Assembly (NCBI RefSeq): GCF_965219715.1
Contig: NZ_OZ244785.1
Location: 3,472,001 to 3,536,000 of the forward strand
Direction of reading: 5' to 3'
Source: Bacterioplanoides sp965219715
GTDB taxonomy: Bacteria > Pseudomonadota > Gammaproteobacteria > Pseudomonadales > Oceanobacteraceae
Length of the DNA: 64,000 bases
Made by a program: the position numbers and the translations under genes. Positions 1 to 9,700 of this stretch are shown here, one piece after another. The notes under the pieces were generated by a model, which was not told the origin of the DNA, did not search any database, and saw nothing but the letters and a program-made list of their open reading frames with translations. Every line of letters begins with the position of its first letter. Positions within the stretch are counted from its first letter, which is position 1.

Positions 1-206
1 GCCGGATCAACGCCCGGTAAACGATCAATTTCCAGTTGCTGGCAGATGTCGTCGAGAGAAACTTTTAACGGTTTGTTTAACACCAGCCCCATCGCACCTT
101 CTTCATTGTGCTCACATAAATAGGTGACGGTACCTTCAAACCAGGAGTCTTCTAATTGCGGCATGGCGATCAGAAGGTGATTTTTTAAGCTTTGCAGTTG
201 TTGCAT
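1..206 (-). CDS. yqgE: YqgE/AlgH family protein, 5' part (cut by window edge)
   Basis: The first 68 codons of a minus-strand gene run off the left edge. The translation starts MQQLQSLKNHLLIAMP and continues with LEDSWFEGTV and EEGAMGLVLNKPL, the hallmark N-terminal motifs of the YqgE/UPF0301 family, a conserved bacterial family of undefined biochemical role. The ATG is at 204-206. It lies 12 bp beyond the stop of the TonB-like gene on the same strand, so the two are probably co-transcribed, as in the Pseudomonas order tonB-yqgE. The C-terminal two thirds are outside the window. Confidence 0.88.
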   Translation of the reverse strand, partial: MQQLQSLKNHLLIAMPQLEDSWFEGTVTYLCEHNEEGAMGLVLNKPLKVSLDDICQQLEIDRLPGVDP

Positions 207-218
207 CAGAATCTTTTA

Positions 219-1097
219 TCAACCCGCATCCGACAGGTAGCGGTTGCCTTTAAATTGCCAGGTACGAATGATTTCCAGGCGATCGGTATTTTTGCGCATT
301 TCTGCAGTAAAAGGTGCGAACGGTGCTGACTGGCGAACGATACGTAAAGCGGCATCGTCCAGAACTTTACGACCGGATGATTCCAACACCCGCAGTTCGT
401 AGATTGTGCCGTCCGGATTAATGGCTACTAATAAACGTAAGCGGCAATCGTTAAAGCAGTTCTCAGCCTCGCGTGGGTAATTACGGGCACCGTTGTCTTC
501 GATACGGCGGCGCCAGGAATTAACGTAATAGGCATCGTTGGCCTTCATGGTGGACGCGGCCGTTAAGCGCTGAATACGCGGCTGTTTGGCGTACAACTGA
601 CGCTGACTATCGAGCTTGGCTTCGAGGCTGGCGATTTCCAGACTGCGTTGTAATAACGTTTTTTGTGGGCCATCGGGCAGATCAGCTGGGTTTGGCGGGA
701 TATCGCTGTTTTTCAGCTGAGTTTTGAAGCGGCTTTTACCGGTGGTTGATACCTGGCGTTGTTGCGCTTCGGGGAGTTTTGGCGCTGTCGCCTGCTGTTC
801 CTGTGGCGACGTCTTGTTGACCTGATTGGCGTGGAAGTTTGCTTCCATATCTGTGGTCAGCATTTTAGCTTCGTCCAGTGTGCCACTGCCTTGCTGGTTT
901 TCCTGAGCGATAAAATCAGCTTTGTCCGGTGCGGTGTCGCTTTTATAAGTGGCCAGTGTGACCTCGAGTGTTTTCGACAGGCTGGTCTGATCGGTGGCGG
1001 AGAAGCTGATTCCGAGAATCAACAGGGCATGAATCACCAGTGCCAGAAACAGGGCGAAAGATAGACGGTCGGTACTGGTAACAGCAGCGGCAGACAT
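219..1097 (-). CDS. TonB-like energy transducer
   Basis: A 292-residue protein with one N-terminal membrane segment (about residues 12-33, LSFALFLALVIHALLILGIS), a long polar Gln/Lys-rich periplasmic linker, and a C-terminal TonB domain (about residues 195-285). The TonB signature region reads RNYPREAE, LLVAINPDGTIYELRVLESS and LDDAALRIVRQSAPFAPF. TonB proteins span the periplasm and pass ExbBD-derived energy to outer-membrane receptors. No exbB or exbD is nearby, and this genomic position (between gshB/pilG and yqgE) is that of the Pseudomonas TonB linked to twitching motility, so a role at the cell pole rather than in iron uptake is possible. That role is an inference from position. Confidence 0.85.
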   Translation of the reverse strand: MSAAAVTSTDRLSFALFLALVIHALLILGISFSATDQTSLSKTLEVTLATYKSDTAPDKADFIAQENQQGSGTLDEAKMLTTDMEANFHANQVNKTSPQEQQATAPKLPEAQQRQVSTTGKSRFKTQLKNSDIPPNPADLPDGPQKTLLQRSLEIASLEAKLDSQRQLYAKQPRIQRLTAASTMKANDAYYVNSWRRRIEDNGARNYPREAENCFNDCRLRLLVAINPDGTIYELRVLESSGRKVLDDAALRIVRQSAPFAPFTAEMRKNTDRLEIIRTWQFKGNRYLSDAG

Positions 1098-1214
1098 GCG
1101 GAAATAACAGCCTCAAAAAAGCAGGTTGAATGCGATTGCAAGTCTGCGCTTATCAACGAAATTTGTCCACCATCGAAGCGCTGATGGCGGACAAATTGCT
1201 ATAGCGCTGGCTGG

Positions 1215-2159
1215 TTAAAGTTTCGCCAGCAAGGTGTCGATCAGCAGACCAGCTACGTCAATGCCGGAGTCGCGGCTGATTTCGCGTACGCAGGTCGGGC
1301 TGGTCACGTTAATCTCAGTTAACGAGTTGCCAATCACATCCAGACCAACAAAATAGAGCCCTTTTTCTTTCAGGATTGGCCCCACTTTTTCAGCGATAGC
1401 GCGGTTTTCATCACTCAGTGGCTGAGTAACGCCCGTGCCGCCGGCTGCGATATTGCCGCGGGTTTCTCCTTTGGCCGGAATACGGGCCAGCGTGTAAGGT
1501 ACCGGTTCGCCATCGATCATCAGGATGCGTTTATCACCATCGACAATTTCAGGGATAAAACGCTGCGCCATTATCTGTTGCTGGCCGTGATCGGTCAGAG
1601 TTTCGATGATGACAGAGACGTTAGGGTCATCCTGTTTCAGGCGGAAAATTGAAGAGCCACCCATGCCATCCAATGGTTTAAAGATGACATCGCCGTGGTC
1701 TTTATGGAATTTCTTCAGCAATTCTGCGCTGCGGCTCACCAGGGTTGGTGTCATTAGATCCGGGAATGCAGTGGCGAAAACTTTTTCATTGCAGTCGCGC
1801 AGGCTTTGCGGCTTGTTGGCAATTAATACTCCGGCTTCTTCAGCGCGTTCAAGAATGTAGGTGGAGTAAATAAATTCGCTGTCGAAGGGCGGGTCTTTGC
1901 GCATCAGAATAATGTTCAGGTCTGACAGAGGGCGATGCTGATACTCTTCCATGTCGTACCAGTGATCGGGATTCATCTCGACGGTTAAAGCCGCCATGCG
2001 GCCCATGGCTACGCCGTTTTCAATGTACAGATCAGACTGCTCCATATAAAACAGCTCGCAGCCTTTTTGTTGAGCGGCGTTAAGTAACGCCAGTGATGTA
2101 TCTTTCTTGAACGCAATCTGCGAAATCGGGTCCATCACTACACCAAGTTTGATGCTCAT
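1215..2159 (-). CDS. gshB: Glutathione synthetase
   Basis: A 314-residue ATP-grasp enzyme that adds glycine to gamma-glutamylcysteine in the cytoplasm, the last step of glutathione synthesis. The N-terminus MSIKLGVVMDPISQI matches the GshB family. Later motifs include VIFKPLDGMGGSSIFR (ATP-grasp loop), RILMIDGEPVPYTLARIP and FVGLDVIGNSLTEINVTSPT. The length is close to the 316 residues of E. coli GshB. The start at 2159 was chosen because a GGAG Shine-Dalgarno sits just upstream and the frame further upstream (to 2285) has no family similarity. It is divergent from pilG, with about 220 bp between them. Confidence 0.95.
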   Translation of the reverse strand: MSIKLGVVMDPISQIAFKKDTSLALLNAAQQKGCELFYMEQSDLYIENGVAMGRMAALTVEMNPDHWYDMEEYQHRPLSDLNIILMRKDPPFDSEFIYSTYILERAEEAGVLIANKPQSLRDCNEKVFATAFPDLMTPTLVSRSAELLKKFHKDHGDVIFKPLDGMGGSSIFRLKQDDPNVSVIIETLTDHGQQQIMAQRFIPEIVDGDKRILMIDGEPVPYTLARIPAKGETRGNIAAGGTGVTQPLSDENRAIAEKVGPILKEKGLYFVGLDVIGNSLTEINVTSPTCVREISRDSGIDVAGLLIDTLLAKL

Positions 2160-2379
2160 AGAGTCTCCGTGGGATAAAAAAGTATCAGATAGGCAGAGTG
2201 TAACTGATTGACTATCCCAGTGGCGCAACAGATTTAAACAGGAATATCCCGGCGTATTGATGATTTGGCCGCTAGCCTGGGGCATCTAAGTGTGATACAA
2301 AAGTGCGCAATGGCGTCTCTGCGGTCGAAAGACAGTCGCTCAATAAAATACAAAGAAATGGATGGTTAAAGGCCTCCCT

Positions 2380-2763
2380 ATGGACGATAACTTTCAGAAT
2401 GTAAAAGTCATGGTCATCGACGACAGTAAAACTATTCGTCGTACGGCTGAGACTCTGCTCAAAAAAGTTGGCTGCGAAGTGATCACTGCTACCGATGGCT
2501 TTGATGCACTGGCAAAAATTGCCGACACACATCCAGACATCATTTTTGTCGATATCATGATGCCCCGTCTGGATGGTTACCAGACCTGTGCCTTGATTAA
2601 AAATAACTCTAAATTCAAGTCAACCCCGGTCATTATGTTGTCCAGTAAAGACGGCTTATTTGATAAAGCGAAGGGTCGTATCGTTGGTTCCGATGAGTAT
2701 CTGACTAAGCCTTTCAGTAAAGAAGAGTTGCTGGGTTCGATTCGCCAGTACGTCAAATCCTGA
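2380..2763 (+). CDS. pilG: Twitching motility response regulator PilG
   Basis: A 127-residue single-domain CheY-type receiver. The acidic pocket is VMVIDDSKT, the phosphoacceptor is D58 in IIFVDIMMP, and the conserved Thr/Ser and Lys are in VIMLSSKDG and YLTKPFSKEE. The sequence closely follows P. aeruginosa PilG (KTIRRTAETLLKKVGC, FDALAKIADTHP), a polar response regulator that promotes pilus extension and is phosphorylated by ChpA. I prefer the ATG at 2380 over the in-frame ATG at 2362 because an AAAGG box lies 7 bp upstream of it. It is the first gene of the Pil-Chp operon. Confidence 0.95.
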   Translation: MDDNFQNVKVMVIDDSKTIRRTAETLLKKVGCEVITATDGFDALAKIADTHPDIIFVDIMMPRLDGYQTCALIKNNSKFKSTPVIMLSSKDGLFDKAKGRIVGSDEYLTKPFSKEELLGSIRQYVKS

Positions 2764-2796
2764 GCCCGAATAAACAGAATTTAAGAGGAAATAGGC

Positions 2797-3162
2797 ATGG
2801 CCCGAATCCTGGTTGTTGATGATTCCCCGACCGAAACAGAAGCATTCCGCGTAATGCTGGAAAAAAATGGTCACGAAGTATTAAGCGCAGAAAACGGCGC
2901 TGATGGTGTGGCTGTTGCCCGTCAGGAAAAGCCTGATGTGGTGTTAATGGATATCGTAATGCCTGGCCTGAATGGTTTTCAGGCAACCCGTCAGTTAACC
3001 AAAGATGCTGAAACTCAGCATATTCCGGTGATTATTGTTACTACCAAAGATCAGGAAACTGACCGTGTTTGGGGTAAGCGTCAGGGCGCCAGTGGTTATC
3101 TGGTTAAGCCAGTAGCAGAAGCGACCTTGTTGTCTGAGATCGCTTCGGTCATGGCAGGCTGA
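2797..3162 (+). CDS. pilH: Twitching motility response regulator PilH
   Basis: A 121-residue CheY-type receiver with ARILVVDDSPTET at the start, phosphoacceptor D52 in VVLMDIVMPGLNGFQ, and the switch residues in IIVTTKDQ and GYLVKPVAE. PilH is the second receiver of the Pil-Chp pathway, thought to oppose PilG or drain phosphate from ChpA and favour pilus retraction. A purine-rich AAGAGGAAAT ribosome site precedes the ATG. It lies 33 bp after pilG and one base before pilI. Confidence 0.95.
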   Translation: MARILVVDDSPTETEAFRVMLEKNGHEVLSAENGADGVAVARQEKPDVVLMDIVMPGLNGFQATRQLTKDAETQHIPVIIVTTKDQETDRVWGKRQGASGYLVKPVAEATLLSEIASVMAG

Positions 3163-3163
3163 T

Positions 3164-3688
3164 ATGCATCCGTTCGCTCAGCTACTCGATATTGCCGAAC
3201 GTAGCCGTTCTAACGCATCAGCTCTGCCTCAACAGGTGGAGCTGGTTGCGTATTGGCGTGGCGTTGGTTTTATGTTGGCCGGGCAGCACTTCGCTGCGGA
3301 TATGTCAGAAGTTGCTGAAATTCTGCAGCCGCCGCGTCTGACCAAGGTGCCCGGCGTACGTAGCTGGGTGCTTGGTGTCGCTAATGTGCGGGGTCGTCTG
3401 GTTCCGATTATGGATCTGGCCGGCCTGTTAGGTTTGCCATCAAAAGCCAACTGGCGTAGCCGCCGGGTGTTGGTGGTTGAGCATGGTGACCATATGACCG
3501 GCTTACTGGTCGATGCTGTATTAGGTATGCAGCAGTTTGCTGAGGATCGCCAGTTGCAGGCAACTGAGCTTGATCCGGCATTTGAAAAATTCGTGTCGCG
3601 CGCTTATGAGCGTGATGGCAAAACCTGGCCGGTATTCCAGTTACTGGATCTGGTACAGGCACCTGAATTCCTGCAGATAGCAGTTTAG
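3164..3688 (+). CDS. pilI: CheW-like adaptor PilI
   Basis: A 174-residue CheW-domain protein that couples the PilJ receptor to the ChpA kinase at the inner membrane. Diagnostic pieces are VAEILQPPRLTKVPGVRSWVLGVANVRG and the DLAGLLGLP loop, followed by the second CheW subdomain (VLVVEHGDHMTGLLVD). It has the usual N-terminal extension of PilI (HPFAQLLDIAERSR). It starts one base after the pilH stop, consistent with translational coupling. Confidence 0.93.
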   Translation: MHPFAQLLDIAERSRSNASALPQQVELVAYWRGVGFMLAGQHFAADMSEVAEILQPPRLTKVPGVRSWVLGVANVRGRLVPIMDLAGLLGLPSKANWRSRRVLVVEHGDHMTGLLVDAVLGMQQFAEDRQLQATELDPAFEKFVSRAYERDGKTWPVFQLLDLVQAPEFLQIAV

Positions 3689-3787
3689 ATTTTATACATT
3701 ACGACGAACCGTAGTTAGTTTGTTGTGATGAACAATGATAATTAGCCGCAAGGCAAAACTTGAAAAAGTGAGTGTGGAGAGGAACGC

Positions 3788-5842
3788 ATGAGCGAAAACA
3801 CAGGAAGCGTCTTGTCGACGGTCTTCAGAAACCGGATTAACGGTGTTCTGGCAGGTCTGCTGTTCTTATTCCTGGGTATCTTTATTGCCATTACGGTTTA
3901 TGTAAACGCCCTGGCAAATCGGGATGACCAGTATATTGAGCACGCGGGTGAGCTGCGGGTACTGTCGCAGGAACTGGCAAAAAACGCGGTGGAAGCGGCC
4001 GGTGGTAAAGAAGAAGCCTTCGGTCAGTTACGTTTAGCACGTGATAACTTCGACCAGCGCTGGGGCTATCTGACTCGCGGTAATCCGGCCACTGGTCTGG
4101 ATCCGGCGGAAGTTGCCACCATGACCGACGTACAGGGTATCTGGGACTCGGTAAAAGGTAACGCTGACCAGATTATCCGTGCCCAGGACATTATTCTCTC
4201 TCTGCACGAAGTTGCCGCGACACTGGCGGAAACGATTCCTCAGCTGCAGGTGGAATACGACGAGATTGTAGAAATTCTGCTTGATAACGGCGCTCCTGCT
4301 GATCAGGTTGCGGTAGCACAGCGTCAGTCATGGCTGGCGGAACGTATCGTACGATCGGTGAACAAGGTACTGGCTGGTGGTGAAGACGCGGTAATGGCGG
4401 CAGACGCCTTCGGTCGGGATGCATCCTTGTTCGGTCGGGTACTGAACGGCATGATTCAGGGCAACGTTGCCATGAACATCTCCCAGGTAACCGATGAAGA
4501 AGCAATCTACGCACTGGCCGAGGTCGCCGAACTGTTTGAGTTCGTATCCGGCTCGGTTGATGAAATTCTTGAGACTTCTCCAGAGCTGTTCCAGGTGCGG
4601 GAAGCATCCGACAGCATCTTCGCAGACTCCCGTACTCTGCTTGATCAGACCTCTCAGCTGACAACCAGTATTCAGTCTGATACCGGCGAACGTGCATTAA
4701 TGCAAATCGTTGGTTATATCTCTGCTCTGTTAGCCATCGTAATGATGATTGCCTTCGGTGTGGTTTCTTACCGTGAAACACGTCGCGACCTTGATGAAAC
4801 AGCCAATAAAAACGAAGCTAACCAGATGGCGATTCTGCGTCTGCTGGATGAAATTGCTGACCTTGCAGATGGTGACTTAACAGCATCTGCAACGGTAACG
4901 GAAGACTTTACCGGTGCGATTGCTGACTCCATTAACTACGCAATCGACCAGATGCGCTCGTTAGTATCCGCGATTAACGAAACAGCGGTACAGGTATCCT
5001 CCGCTGCTCAGGAAACCCAGGCGACAGCAATGCACCTGGCGGAAGCATCTGAGCACCAGGCTCAGGAAATTGCCGGAGCATCGGCCGCGATTAACGAAAT
5101 GGCGGTGTCGATTGACCAGGTATCGGCTAACGCCTCGGAATCTTCCGCGGTTGCGGAGCGATCGGTTGCGATCGCGAACAAAGGCGCCGAAGTGGTACAG
5201 GCAACGATCAACGGCATGGATAACATCCGTGAGCAGATTCAGGAAACGTCTAAGCGTATTAAACGTCTGGGTGAATCCTCGCAGGAGATTGGTGACATCA
5301 TCTCCCTGATTACCGATATTGCCGACCAAACCAACATTCTTTCTCTTAACGCTGCTATTCAGGCATCGATGGCGGGTGACGCCGGTCGGGGCTTCGCGGT
5401 AGTTGCGGATGAGGTACAGCGTCTTGCGGAACGTTCTGCTGCGGCAACGAAGCAGATTGAGGCGCTGGTTAAAACGATTCAGAACGATACTAACGAAGCG
5501 GTTATCTCGATGGAAACCACCACCTCCGAGGTGGTACGTGGTGCTCGCCTGGCACAGGATGCGGGTGTTGCCCTGGAAGAGATTGAGAACGTATCGAAAA
5601 ACCTGGCGGAATTGATTCAGAACATTTCCAACGCCGCACGTCAGCAGGCTTCTTCTGCGGGTCATATTTCCAATACGATGAACGTTATTCAGGAAATTAC
5701 CTCGCAGACTTCTGCCGGTACCACCGCGACTGCGAAGTCGATTGGTAACCTGGCAGAAATGGCCAACAAACTGCGTGAATCGGTGGCGGGCTTTAAGCTG
5801 CCGGAAAGTGAACTGGAGCTGGACGAGCAGCAGGTTCTGTAA
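3788..5842 (+). CDS. pilJ: Methyl-accepting chemoreceptor PilJ
   Basis: A 684-residue receptor of the twitching chemosensory array. It has a transmembrane segment at about residues 18-40, a large periplasmic helical part (PilJ-type sensor, about 41-305, opening with HAGELRVLSQELAKNAVEA), a second membrane segment at about 308-328, a HAMP-like linker, and a long cytoplasmic signalling domain. The tip hairpin reads IADQTNILSLNAAIQASMAG and GRGFAVVADEVQRLAE, where the usual EAA is replaced by QAS, as is characteristic of PilJ. Known PilJ responds to pilus-related surface cues and activates ChpA. A GAGAGGAA ribosome site precedes the ATG. pilI-pilJ is spaced by 99 bp, wider than elsewhere in the operon. 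Confidence 0.95.
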   Translation: MSENTGSVLSTVFRNRINGVLAGLLFLFLGIFIAITVYVNALANRDDQYIEHAGELRVLSQELAKNAVEAAGGKEEAFGQLRLARDNFDQRWGYLTRGNPATGLDPAEVATMTDVQGIWDSVKGNADQIIRAQDIILSLHEVAATLAETIPQLQVEYDEIVEILLDNGAPADQVAVAQRQSWLAERIVRSVNKVLAGGEDAVMAADAFGRDASLFGRVLNGMIQGNVAMNISQVTDEEAIYALAEVAELFEFVSGSVDEILETSPELFQVREASDSIFADSRTLLDQTSQLTTSIQSDTGERALMQIVGYISALLAIVMMIAFGVVSYRETRRDLDETANKNEANQMAILRLLDEIADLADGDLTASATVTEDFTGAIADSINYAIDQMRSLVSAINETAVQVSSAAQETQATAMHLAEASEHQAQEIAGASAAINEMAVSIDQVSANASESSAVAERSVAIANKGAEVVQATINGMDNIREQIQETSKRIKRLGESSQEIGDIISLITDIADQTNILSLNAAIQASMAGDAGRGFAVVADEVQRLAERSAAATKQIEALVKTIQNDTNEAVISMETTTSEVVRGARLAQDAGVALEEIENVSKNLAELIQNISNAARQQASSAGHISNTMNVIQEITSQTSAGTTATAKSIGNLAEMANKLRESVAGFKLPESELELDEQQVL

Positions 5843-5856
5843 CCTGCTGAACCTCT

Positions 5857-6744
5857 ATGTCTCATCAGTATCGATCCGGGTTAACAACGGTTCCTGAGCT
5901 GGACGATGTCCAGTTCGGACGCTGGCAGAATCTGCTGGAAGAGCGCACAGGTATGTGCCTGCCCAGTCAGAGGCGTTCCTTTTTACAGACCAGTTTGGGT
6001 CTGCGCATGCAGGAAGTCGGCTGTCAGAGTTACCAGGAATATTATGACCGCGTTCTTAATGGCCCGACCGGAGCCATTGAATGGAGCACGCTGGTTGATC
6101 GGTTAACCGTGCAGGAAACGCGCTTTTTCCGTGACCCGGATGCTTATGCTTTTGTGGATCAGTATATCCAGCAAAAAGCGGCTGAAATGGATGCTGATGA
6201 AACACTGGAATGCTGGAGTGTCGGGTGTTCTTCCGGAGAAGAAGCGTACAGCTTGTCGATGGTCGCAGATCGCTATCTGACACCATTTAACAAGCGCTAC
6301 GCCATTACCGGAACCGATATCTCCACTATTGTACTGCGCAAAGCCCGGGCCGGACGTTACCAGCCCCGCGCATTGGACTGGGTACCACAGGAATACCTGG
6401 CCCGCTCGTTCAAAACCAGTGGCATTAACGAAATAGAAATCAGTGATCATTTACGCAAGCGTTGTTGTTTCAGTCAGGTGAATATCCTCAACCTGAGTGC
6501 TTGTCCGCTGAACTCTCAGCATGTGATTTACTGCCAGAACGTATTGATTTATTTCCGTCGGTGGCGCCGTCGGGAAATATTAAATGTACTGGCCGAACGA
6601 CTGGCTCCCGGAGGCATTTTGGTTATAGGTCTGGGAGAGATGGTGGATTTTCAACATCCACTGTTAGAGCCGGTTCGTAGCAGTCAGGTATCTGCATTCG
6701 TGCGTAAGAAAACGAATCCGACAGGGGAGACCACAAGGCGATGA
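5857..6744 (+). CDS. pilK: CheR-type receptor methyltransferase PilK
   Basis: A 295-residue CheR-family protein that transfers methyl groups from S-adenosylmethionine to glutamates of PilJ. It has an N-terminal CheR helical subdomain (about 15-85) and an AdoMet fold with LECWSVGCSSGEEAYSLSM (motif I), ITGTDISTIVLRKAR and VIYCQNVLIYFRRW. These are the conserved CheR motifs. The gene begins 14 bp after pilJ, and its last four bases overlap the chpA start (ATGA), so the products are translationally coupled. Confidence 0.93.
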   Translation: MSHQYRSGLTTVPELDDVQFGRWQNLLEERTGMCLPSQRRSFLQTSLGLRMQEVGCQSYQEYYDRVLNGPTGAIEWSTLVDRLTVQETRFFRDPDAYAFVDQYIQQKAAEMDADETLECWSVGCSSGEEAYSLSMVADRYLTPFNKRYAITGTDISTIVLRKARAGRYQPRALDWVPQEYLARSFKTSGINEIEISDHLRKRCCFSQVNILNLSACPLNSQHVIYCQNVLIYFRRWRRREILNVLAERLAPGGILVIGLGEMVDFQHPLLEPVRSSQVSAFVRKKTNPTGETTRR

Positions 6745-9700
6745 GCCAGGACTACATCGCCCTGGAATGGGTAAAAGGGGAAGTCGAAGAGACGCTGCAG
6801 CAGGCACAGCAAGCGCTGGAAGCCTATGTGGAGAACCCCGAGGACACTAGCCGACTCAAGTTCTGCCTGAGTTATCTGCACCAGATCCATGGCACTCTGC
6901 AAATGGTGGAGTTTTATGGTGCGGCGCTGTTGGCGGAAGAAATGGAAGCGGTGGCTACCGCGTTGGCTAATGGTACAACCGATTACGAACGTGCGCTGGA
7001 AGTGCTGATGCAGGCGATTCTGCAGCTGCCTCACTATCTGCAGCACGTTAAAGTCGGACGTCGTGATTTGCCAGTGGTGCTGTTGCCAATTCTGAATGAA
7101 TTGCGTGCTGCCCGTGGTGAAACCTATTTGCCGGAAGCTGCGTTGTTCACTCCGGTTATCAAACACAATTCCCTGTTAACTCCCAAGCAAGCAGCCACTT
7201 ATAACGGCAAAGATTTCCGTTTGTGGGCGAAAAAAGTTCGCCAGATGTTGCAGGCTGCGATGTTGCAGCTGATTCAGAACAAACAACCTGAAGTTGCCAA
7301 GCAATACCTGACCAAGGTGTTTGCCCGTCTGCACAAAGCATTACACGCCACACCGCAGGGACTGATCTGGTTGCCTGCACTGGCATTTGCCGAGTGGCTA
7401 CAAAAACAGAATGAACTGACCGATGACGCCAAAAAGGTTCTTGGTCAACTTGAGCGATTAGTACGTTCCTCTATTGAAGAGGGTGCTACGGCTGTTAATC
7501 GCGCGCCGGATGATGCGCTGATCCGCAGTTTATTGTTGTTTATCGCCGAATCCGATGTGAATGGCGAAGCGATTCGCAAAGTTCGTCAGCAATTTGCACT
7601 GACCAAGGCTCTGGTCAGTGAAGAAGATGTTGCACAGCAGCGTGCCGAGTTGGCTGGTCCGGATAAAGAAACGGTTGATCAGGTTCTGCATGCGTTGGTG
7701 GAAGAAATTGCCACCGTTAAAGATCGCCTGGATTTACTGGTACGCGGTAATGAAGATCGCGCCGCGACCCTGACTGAAGTGTCTCCTGCTCTGAAACAGA
7801 TCAGTGACACCATGTCGGTTCTTGGTCTGGGCATGCCGCGCAAAGTGTTGCAGGAGCAGCACAGTGAGGTGACTCGACTGATCGATGAAGGTCAGGCGAT
7901 TGAAGATCGTCATCTGATGGATATTGCCGGTGCGCTGCTGTACGTCGAAGCGACACTGGGTGGAATGAAGAGTGAAGGTGATCTGCATGCTCAGGTCGCC
8001 GAGAGTTCTCTGACCGACGCTCAGAAAGCGGTGTTACGTGAAGCGCGTAACGTGCTGGAGCAGGTTAAAGACGCGATTGTTGAATACATTGCCAAGCAAT
8101 GGTCAGCGCAGGAACTAACGGATGTACCGTCTTTGCTACACAGCATCGAAGGTTCGTTAAGCATGATTCCGCTGCCACGCGTTGCTGGCATCCTGTCACG
8201 TGCGGCGGCATTCGTTCAAAACCAGCTGATTGATGAAGAATTAAAACCTCAGTGGTCAGTACTCGATACTTTGGCGGATGTTCTGACCGGTGTTGAATAC
8301 TTTATTGAGCGCTACTCTGAGAAGCCTAACAATGCCGGTGAAGACCTGCTTGAGCGCGCTGAAGAATCGCTGCTTGAATTGCCGGCAACTGAGCCGCTGG
8401 GCGACGCCATCGATGATATCGAGCTCGATATCGATGATTCATTAGGCGAAGTTGCGGTTACGTCATTTGGTGATGCTCTGGATCTGTCCGCCAGCGATGC
8501 AGCTGCCGAAGTGGAAGTTGCTGCTGACACTGGTACTGAAGAAGCGGATCAGGTCAGCGAAGAAATTGAGCTGGGCGCTGAAGACGTTCAGGCAATCGAG
8601 GAAACGGTTGCTGATATTGCAGTGCTGCACAACGATGCTGCTGTAGAAGACGCAGAAGAAGAGATTGCGCTCACTGAGGCTGTAGCAGAGACCGATGTCG
8701 AAGACGCTGCCGAGCCAGAGCCGGTCGTTGAAGCTGTCGCAGAAAGCTCTGCGGTACAAGATGATGACGATGATCTGATTGATGATGAGATCATCGAAAT
8801 CTTCCTCGAAGAGGCTGAGGAAGTTACCGAAACTCTCGACGAATACTGGCCACAATTTAAAGCGGATCGTAATGATCAGGAAGCCATGACCACAGTTCGT
8901 CGTGCTTTCCATACGCTCAAAGGCAGTGGCCGTATGGTTCAGGCTGCCGTGATTGGCGAGCTGGCCTGGTCGGTAGAAAACATGTTTAACCGGGTACTGG
9001 ATGAAACCATCAGTATTTCCGACAACCTGGTTGCGTTGGTTGATCACGTAATCAGCTGCCTGCCGGAGCTGCTTGATGATTTCCGTAATCGCCGTCAATC
9101 AGCGATCGATACCCAGCCGTTAATGGATTACGCCAATTCACTGGCTGCTAACGAAGTGGTTGAGCCATTCGCTGAACTGTTGGCGGAGCCACAGGCCGAA
9201 GCTGCTGCAGAGCCAGTTGCTGAGACGGAAGAAGACGAAGATGCGGCGTTGCTGGAAGTTTTCGTTAACGAAGCTAACACTCATCTACAGACCGTTGAAT
9301 CCTTCCTGCAACAGTCGCGCGATGAAGATTTTATTAACCCGTTGAGCGACCAGCTGCAGCGTGCCCTGCATACTCTCAAAGGCAGTGCACATATGGCGGG
9401 CATCGCAGCCATCGCTGATGTTGCGGCACCGCTGGAGAAACTGGTTAAAGAACTGCGTGCCTATCAGGTTAAAAACTCCCCGGGCATTGTGAATCTGGTG
9501 GAAGAAGGCGATCAGCTGATTCGCACCGGATTGGCTGACGACTCTTTAATGGCGCTGGAGCAGATTGCCGGTACCGAAGACTTTGTTGATCGTATTCAGC
9601 AAATGGAAAAGCTGTTGCTGGAGCCGCTGATTCAGGCGCAACAGACCGGCAGCATCGGGCCAACACCACAGACCATTGCGACCTTCCTTGCCCAGGGCAT